From assembly GCA_030386875.1 (NCBI GenBank), contig CM059569.1, positions 40,959,842 through 41,023,841 of the forward strand: DNA of 64,000 bases. Direction: 5' to 3'. The position numbers were made by a program, and so were the translations under genes. Within the stretch, counting starts at the first letter, position 1; each line of letters begins with the position of its first letter. The notes beneath the pieces were generated by a model, which was given only the letters and a program-made list of their open reading frames with translations, had not been told where the DNA came from and did no database searches. The DNA is from Morinoia aosen. Taxonomy: Eukaryota; Arthropoda; Malacostraca; Amphipoda; Talitridae. This document shows positions 11,301 to 20,300 of the stretch, piece after piece.

Positions 11301-14300
11301 GCGCTCCGACAGGCTCACCACGCGGCCCATGTCCTCCTCCGACATGCCTGCCCCACACACCGCATGTAGCGTCAGCACACACCGTCATGTGCAGCGTCCG
11401 CACACACAGTCATGTGCAGCAACAGCACACACAGTCATGTGCAGCAACAGCACACACCGTCATGTGCAGCAACAGCACACACCGTCATGTGCAGCAACAG
11501 CACACACAGTCATGTGTAGCGTCAGCACACACCGTCATGTGCAGCAACAGCACACACAGTCATGTGCAGCAACAGCACACACCGTCATGTGCAGCAACAG
11601 CACACACCGTCATGTGTAGCGTCAGCACACACCGTCATGTGCAGCAACAGCACACACCGTCATGTGTAGCGTCAGCACACACCGTCATGTGCAGCAACAG
11701 CACACACAGTCATGTGCAGCAACAGCACACACAGTCATGTGCAGCAACAGCACACACCGTCATGTGTAGCGTCAGCACACACCGTCATGTGCAGCAACAG
11801 CACACACAGTCATGTGCAGCAACAGCACACACAGTCATGTGCAGCAACAGCACACACCGTCATGTGCAGCAACAGCACACACCGTCATGTGCAGCAACAG
11901 CACACACCGTCATGTGTAGCGTCAGCACACACCGTCATGTGCAGCAACAGCACATACAGTCATGTGCAGCAACAGCACACACACCGTCATGTGTAGCGTC
12001 AGCACACACAGTCATGTGCAGCAACAGCACACACCGTCATGTGCAGCAACAGCACACACCGTCATGTGTAGCGTCAGCACACACCGTCATGTGCAGCAAC
12101 AGCACACACAGTCATGTGCAGCAACAGCACACACCGTCATGTGCAGCAACAGCACACACCGTCATGTGCAGCAACAGCACACACCGTCATGTGCAGCAAC
12201 AGCACACACCGTCATGTGCAGCAACAGCACACACCGTCATGTGCAGCAACAGCACACACCGTCATGTGCAGCAACAGCACACACCGTCATGTGCAGCGTC
12301 AGCACACAAAGTCATGTGCAGCAACAGCACACACGCAGTAGCGCTCTTCAGGCATGCACACATGACGACCCTATGCCGTCATGTGCAGCGTCAGCACACA
12401 CCGTCATGTGTAGCGTCAGCACACACCGTCATGTGCAGCAACTGCACACACCGTCATGTGGAGCGTCAGCACACACCGCCATGTGTAGCGTCAGCACACA
12501 CAGTCATGTGTAGCGTCAGCACACACCGTCATGTGTAGCGTCAGCACACACCGTCATGTGTAGCGTCAGCACACACCGTCATGTGTAGCGTCAGCACACA
12601 CCGTCATGTGTAGCGTCAGCACACACCGTCATGTGTAGCGTCAGCACACACCGTCATGTGAAGCGTCAGCACACACCGTCATGTGAAGCGTCAGCACACA
12701 CCGTCATGTGCAGCAACAGCACACACCGTCATGTGCAGCAACAGCACACACCGTCATGTGCAGCAACTGCACACACTGTCATGTGCAGCGTCAGCACACA
12801 CCGTCATGTGCAGCGTCAGCACACACCGTCATGTGCAGCAACAGCACACACCGTCATGTGCAGCGTCAGCACACACCGTCATGTGCAGCAACAGCACACA
12901 CCGTCATGTGCAGCGTCAGCACACACCGTCATGTGCAGCAACAGCACACACCGTCATGTGCAGCAACTGCACACACCATCATGTGCAGCGTCAGCACACA
13001 CCGTCATGTGCAGCGTCAGCACACACCGTCATGTGCAGCAACAGCACACACCGTCATGTGCAGCAACAGCACACACCGTCATGTGCAGCAACAGCACACA
13101 CCGTCATGTGCAGCAACAGCACACAGTCATGTGCAGCAACAGCACACACAGTCATGTGCAGCAACAGCACACACCGTCATGTGCAGCAACAGCACACACC
13201 GTCATGTGCAGCAACAGCACACACCGTCATGTGCAGCAACAGCACACACCGTCATGTGCAGCAACAGCACACACCGTCATGTGCAGCAACAGCACACACC
13301 GTCATGTGCAGCAACAGCACACACCGTCATGTGCAGCAACAGCACACACCGTCATGTGCAGCAACAGCACACACCGTCATGTGCAGCAACAGCACACACC
13401 GTCATGTGCAGCAACAGCACACACCGTCATGTGCAGCAACAGCACACACCGTCATGTGTAGCGTCAGCACACACCGTCATGTGCAGCAACAGCACACACC
13501 GTCATGTGCAGCAACAGCACACACCGTCATGTGCAGCAACAGCACACACCGTCATGTGCAGCAACAGCACACACCGTCATGCGCAGCAACAGCACACACA
13601 GTCATGTGCAGCAACAGCACACACTGTCGTTGCATCAGCACACACACACAGCAGCGCTCTACGGTCATGCAGACTCTCCCAATACATGCAAAATTAGATT
13701 TTCAAAGTGGAAGCCACGACACACGCAGTAGCGCTCTCCAGGCATGCACACTCGCCCAATGCATGAAAAAATAAGGTGTGAGAACCGCGAAGTGTGAATC
13801 CATTCGAACAATTTCCTAACTTTGATCAGCAGGAAGTTTTTCTACAAGGCAAGAAGCACAAAGAATAACTCGCTGCACTTACATAGCGAGCAAATCTCTG
13901 TCGTAAATCCTCAAATTATAACGACAATGGAAGCGATTTCTAACATCTAATAAAGTGAAATAAAAATTTCTCACCAGAAAAATTAGCATCTCATTAGTAA
14001 TATAAGACCACACAGCAACGACAATTCAAGGGGCTGCCCGCCAATGTTCATTCAAAATTTCCACCAAAAAATTCTCTACACACAAAGCACTGGGTCAAGA
14101 AATTTCTCGTTGAGGTCAAATTGTATAAAAACCACATGAAGTTTTTCTTGCAAGACGCTGCTTGAACCAGAAAATGGCTCGAGTAGCTCACACTAACTCA
14201 AGCATCAACATGCTGCCAGCGCATTTGAGAGAACCTGCTCTTCAGCAAACCAAAATTTAAGAACACGCCATTAACTTCAACAATCCCTCAACAATCCCAT

Positions 14301-17300
14301 TCCGCACGAGCAACAACTACAGAAAGGCACAAGCACCAAGTTGAGCCATGGTACGTTTGCTGCAGCCTCACGGAGACTAGTTCGCCACTCGCAGCACCTC
14401 AACCTGAGGTCGCATACAGCCTAGGAGACTAGGACACTCAAATACGTGGCATTGTACACAGGACTCGTGAGACCAGACGAGCAGGTAGACAGACAGGTAA
14501 GCAGGCACTTGAACAGAGTCACCCAGACAGACAGTCACCCAGACAGACAGTCACTCAGACAAACAGACAGTCAGACAGAGACAGACAGTCACTCAAACAA
14601 ACAGTCAGACTGAGACAAACAGCCAGACCCCCACCGAGTGGCACACACACACAGACAGACCAAGAGCCCAGCACGGACCTGCGAAGGCGGAGTGAGAGGA
14701 GACCATGCTGTGGAGGCCGGAGTGCAGCTCCTGCAGCAGCTTTGCCGTCTGCTCGAGGGGCTGGGACTGGAGGGAGCGGCGCACCCGGTCCACACACACA
14801 CTCACCTGCTTCCGTACCGCCCCGCCGCCCTCCTTGCTCAGCGTCTGCACGCAGATCCATCAAGTCTTGGTCTCATGTAGCTCATTTCCCTCAAGTTTTA
14901 GTTTAATGTGAGCCTCAGTTGGTCTAACGTGAGCCTCAATTTGATTTTAACATCTTAGCGAGAGTGTGGGGTCGTAATATGAGCCTGAGTTTTGCCTTGA
15001 CATCTTACCGTAAGTGTGGTAAGGACACGAGCTTGAGACAAGGCAGCCTGTCATGAAGGTACACAATACAAACTTCAATGTCAACAGCGAACGTCGCAAC
15101 TATCATATTTAACCCGCTCATTCACGGAAAATTAAAATAAATGAAATACGGGTTCCATGAGATTTCATTTGAAAATCCTCAAAAGGCATGATATGAATTA
15201 ATAGTGATATTTTTCTCCATAAATTTGTTCACTCTACATCTGAAGGTTATTAAGAGCTAATTACAATAGTATCAGTAAATTTAAAAATTAGCATTAAGTC
15301 AATACACACAAACACACACGTTACTCACACACAGTCACGCTCACACACACCCACAGTCACGCTCACACACACACACAAGGTAGCAACACTCCAGCACGGA
15401 CTGCCCAGGGCACCAGCGGCTCGTGCCCGCCTCAAACTATATAGAAAGTGAGGGCCGACAGCGTCGGGACCTTTGCCCCTCTTCATGACTCGAATTCAGG
15501 GCTTTCACCCATGCCACGCACCACTTTCTGAGCACACTCACAACCGCCCACCTTGAGGAAGGCGTCGAGCTCCTGGCTGGCGGAGGTGGCAGAGTCCGCA
15601 CCGCCCGCCTTGTCCTTGTCCCGGTCTGTACAGAGACACGGGTTTAGTGCTGCGGTAATCCTGTTCTCGTGCTGCTTCTTGTGGGATAGAATTGTTGTTC
15701 TTACACTATCAAGTGGAAGTTCGGAACCTATCATACAGCACAGCGGCACTTCTGCAAGCGCACACACTGTTCTCATATTGGTCGTGATGGGCTAAAGTTG
15801 TTTTTCCTAGGGTTGTTTTCTCGAGGGTTGTTTTCGCTAGGGTAAATGGACTAGAATTGTTTCGTCCTTTTATACTACTAAGTCCATACCTATTAACCTA
15901 CATCACACATTCACCGCGTTTCCACGGTTGTTAACGGTTGGTTTGGTTAGGTTGTAAGTAGCAGAAGTGGGAAATCGATTTACTGCTCGAATACGTTTTA
16001 TCCTTCCCAAGAAATGTGAAAATACCACTGCACGCTAACATCTCGCCTCGTATGATGACAGCTTTTCATTAAAAAGATCGCAAAACAGATGAAATGTCAT
16101 CATTTATATCAGATGGTGAATTACAAATTTACCGATTGCGCCCCATGTGGCACATCACGCGATGCACGTGTTGGAATTTGTACATTATTTCATCTTCCAA
16201 GCACACGGGGTTTCTAATTTGAAATTTTGGCTCCCGATTCTTTCAACTAAGGCACGTTTATATCGCAAAAATATAAAACTTGCTAGCTAATAAATCCTAA
16301 ATTGCAAGAAACTTCAACAAGACTCAATTAAGTCACCAAATGAGAGAGGAACATATAGTTTATTCAACGCACTTTTGGCGGACGTGGATTTCCTGAAGAT
16401 GGACTTGACGAGGTTGTTGTTCTTGTGCTTGTGGATCTGCTGGCGGCGCTTCTCGTCCAGCTTGTCTATCTTCTTGTTGATGAGGCTGGACGCCTTCCCA
16501 GGCAGCACGGACACGTCGCTCACCGACCGCGACACTTTGCTGCACACACCGAACTTGGAGGTAACGTTGAGATCTCGTCTTCACACGCTCACGCTCACAC
16601 AAGCTCACACGTTGAGTCTCACAAACACACACACTCTCACGCTAACGCTCACGCAGACTCACGCTCACACACTGTTGCTGCCCACAACAAACTTTGATGT
16701 AACATTGACCTCAATTTTCATCATTTCTCTCGGCCACCACAACGCACCGCACACCTGCCCATCAAGTGCACTCACACGTGTAGCCCACTAGCAACACACA
16801 TCACACGCCGTCCGCAAGGCTTACTATACACAGTCAACATTGAACAATGACCATCATTATGTGGATTATAATACACTCGCGAGCAAAAGTTTGGAATCAC
16901 TTTCTTGAAATTGGTTCCGCGCGATTATGAGCACTAAATATTTTTTCAATAACCATAAAAATTACATCAATTTAAAGGTTCAACTCTTAACTTTAAAGAA
17001 GAGGAAGGTTCGTTCCAGAACTCCTGCTCCTTCATGTCTGAATGAGCTGAAATCGGCTTTAATTGAGGAGTGGGAAGGTATCCCACAAGAATCAATTCAG
17101 AACTTGATCAGGTCGATGAAAAATCGTCTTCGAGCAGTTATTAGGGCAAGGGGATCGAACACAAAGTATTGACACTTAATTTTAAAGCTAAATAAATTTT
17201 TTATTGATTATTTTTTGTTTTTATTCATTCCCATATTTCCTTGTTTTCCTACCTCCTTGATTTAATCCGGGATTGCTCCCGAAATACTGGCTTGATTTGA

Positions 17301-20300
17301 ATGAATTTGGTATCAATTTAAAGTTAAGAGTTGAACCTTTAAAATGATGTAATTTTTATGGTTATTGAAAAAATATTTAGTGCTCAAAATCGCGCGGAAC
17401 CAATTTCAAGAAAGTGATTCCAAACATTTGCTCGCGAGTGTAGTTCAGGACTCCCTAGCTTTAACAAAGGTGAAGAAGTTATACCATTTCGTACGGACTG
17501 TAGACAACGGAAAATCAATGCACGAAATGTGTCTCCCAAGTTACCCTGAGCGTGTAATCAGCAACTTAGGAAAAAATGGCAAAGAAGAGATAACAAAGAA
17601 AGCGTGAAAACAGAAAGATACAAAGTGGACACGCAAGATAGAAGTCCCAAAAGCCTACCTCCAGCTAGAGTGACTCAACAGTAAACAACGAATACAGAAA
17701 TTCGAGCATAAAGAAAACCGCTTCTAGAATGAATCGAGCAAAGAATAACTTGTCCGGTACTCGCTCTGCCGCCATCTGCAACATGGAAGTAAGGACATGA
17801 CTGCAGACACGACTAACTGGGCTTCGACCCGGAGTTTACTCCTAGATTTCCTATCCAAGAAAATAAAAATATAAAACTACGAAATGCCGCACACCTGCAG
17901 GTGAAAATGGATGAAGTTCATCGCTAATAAAGCGGTAGCAAACCGCGCACCTTCAACATCCTTCTATGTATGAACACAAAATGTGCAGCCAGGATGTCAG
18001 CAATGAAAGGACCAGTTATTGCCAGGAAACTCGATTCACGAGAGCCGAACGCGTCACAAGTACGATGCAGCAGCAGACCTGAGGTAAAAAAAGTGTCACC
18101 AAACAAAAGACCAGTAAGTACATCCGAGCAAATTGAACAGACCGGTCAGCACAAGAACATTCCGTCCACAGAAAAGATCCAACCGCGCGACCACAGCTAT
18201 GCAGCAGAAGAAAGAAGACCTAAGATTACATGTGCAGTCAAAACGTCCGCAATCAAAAGACCAGTAAGTACTAGGAAATTCCATTCACGAGAGCCGACCA
18301 CATCGGAGCAGCAGACCTGAGGTAGGCGGCATAGCGACCGCCGCTGGGCGTGCGCGCCACTGCCGGGTGACGCGCGAGCTCCTCAGCAGCAGCGGAGGGC
18401 ACGGAGAGAGAGCTGTACAGCCGCCGCCGCCGGGACGAAGACATAGAGTCCTCCCCAGCAGGAGGTAATGCGGAAGTGTCGTCCCCAGCAGAAGACGTAT
18501 AGTCGTCCCCAGCAGGAGGTAAGGCGGTGGTGAGGGAGCTGTAGAAGGTGGAGCGCGAGGCGAGGGACTTGCGGGGGCCCCACACGGCGGCTGTAAGGTC
18601 GCCCAGCGCCGCCCCGTGCGCCCCAAACGACACGCGGCGAGCGTAGATGCTGCGCGGTGACACGAACGGCCGCAGGCTTTTTCTGGTGGTGGTGGGGACG
18701 CTGGCTTCTTCTTGTGTGTTGTTCTGGTCTGGTGTTCTCTTGTTGTTCTGGTCTGGTGTTCTCTTGTTGTTTTGTTCTGGGGCGGTGTCGGGCGTCACAG
18801 TGTCAGCAGCCAGATTAACAGCGGCAATTTCGGGAGCCGGAGCGTCGGGAGCCGGGGCGTCGGGAGCCGGGGCGTCGGGAGCCGGGGCGTCGGGAGCCGG
18901 GGCGTCGGGAGCCGGGGCGTCGGGAGCCGGGGCGTCGGGAGCCGGGGCGTCGGGAGCCGGGGCGTCGGGAGCCGGGGCGTCGGGAGCCGGGGCGTCGGGA
19001 GCCGGGGCGTCGGGAGCCGGGGCGTCGGGAGCCGGGGCGTCGGGAGCCGGGGCGTCGGGAGCCGGGGCGTCGGGAGCCGGGGCGTCGGGAGCCGGGGCGT
19101 CGGGAGCCGGGGCGTCGGGAGCCGGGGCGTCGGGAGCCGGGGCGTCGGGAGCCGGGGCGTCGGGAGCCGGGGCGTCGGGAGCCGGGGCGTCGGGAGCCGG
19201 GGCGTCGGGAGCCGGGGCGTCGGGAGCCGGGGCGTCGGGAGCCGGGGCGTCGGGAGCCGGGGCGTCGGGAGCCGGGGCGTCGGGAGCCGGGGCGTCGGGA
19301 GCCGGGGCGTCGGGAGCCGGGGCGTCGGGAGCCGGGGCGTCGGGAGCCGGGGCGTCGGGAGCCGGGGCGTCGGGAGCCGGGGCGTCGGGAGCCGGGGCGT
19401 CGGGAGCCGGGGCGTCGGGAGCCGGTGCGTCGGGAGCCGGGGCGTCGGGAGCCGGTGCGTCGGGAGCCGGGGCGTCGGGAGCCGGGGCGTCGGGAGCCGG
19501 GGCGTCGGGAGCCGGGGCGTCGGGAGCCGGGGCGTCGGGAGCCGGGGCGTCGGGAGCCGGGGCGTCTGGAGCCGCGGCATCAGGTGAGCCGGTCGCGGCC
19601 CATCCCTCACACCTCGATATCACGACTACAGTGTCAGCAGAGTCAAACGTGTCTGTTATAACTGACACAGCCACAGCTCCTTCCATGGCGGACAGACACG
19701 GAATGTAGCGTTCAGCGAGACGGGCTGTGCCGCCACGTACTATACAGCACGTAGCGTACGCCGCAAGTCTACACGCGAGGCTGCGTCACAGTCGAGGCAC
19801 GAGGAAGCAGACTGAGTATTTCGACATACGAAGTTCCGCTTCAACATACGAAGTGCCGGTTCAACATACGAAGTGCCGGTTCAACATACGAAGTGCCGGT
19901 TCAACATACGAAGTGCCGGTTCAACATACGAAGTGCCGGTTCAACATACGAAGTGCCAGTTCAACATACGAAGTGCCGGTTCAACATACGAAGTGCCGGT
20001 TCAACATACGAAGTGCCGGCCCTGCATTAATGTTTCCACAAAACTGTACAGCCGCGTAACGTCACCATTGAAGCACTTCAGCGCAAAAGCCACCCAGGAA
20101 ATATGGAGTCCTAAACGAAGCTTCACTGATAGAAAGCAGTTTGTTTTCTTCAAGTGATGACCAGATTTTTCCCGTACTTCAAACGAATACGATTTCCAAG
20201 AAACGAAACGCGTGTTGTAGATTTAAGAACATATTTTAGCAAGCAGTAGCACACAACCAGCGTAGGTAAATGCGCAGTGACGAGATGTTGACAACTGACG

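Noticed and set aside
11329..13774. Long open frames (up to 383 codons) in the 25-bp array
   Set aside because: They are rotations of a stop-free 25-bp repeat, are open in several frames, and sit in an intron antisense to Rabex-5. No domain or complexity.
18647..19708. Plus-strand frames of Gly-Ala-Ser or Arg-Gly-Val repeats across the 15-bp array
   Set aside because: They are antisense or off-frame shadows of the Rabex-5 repeat exon; all frames of this unit are open.
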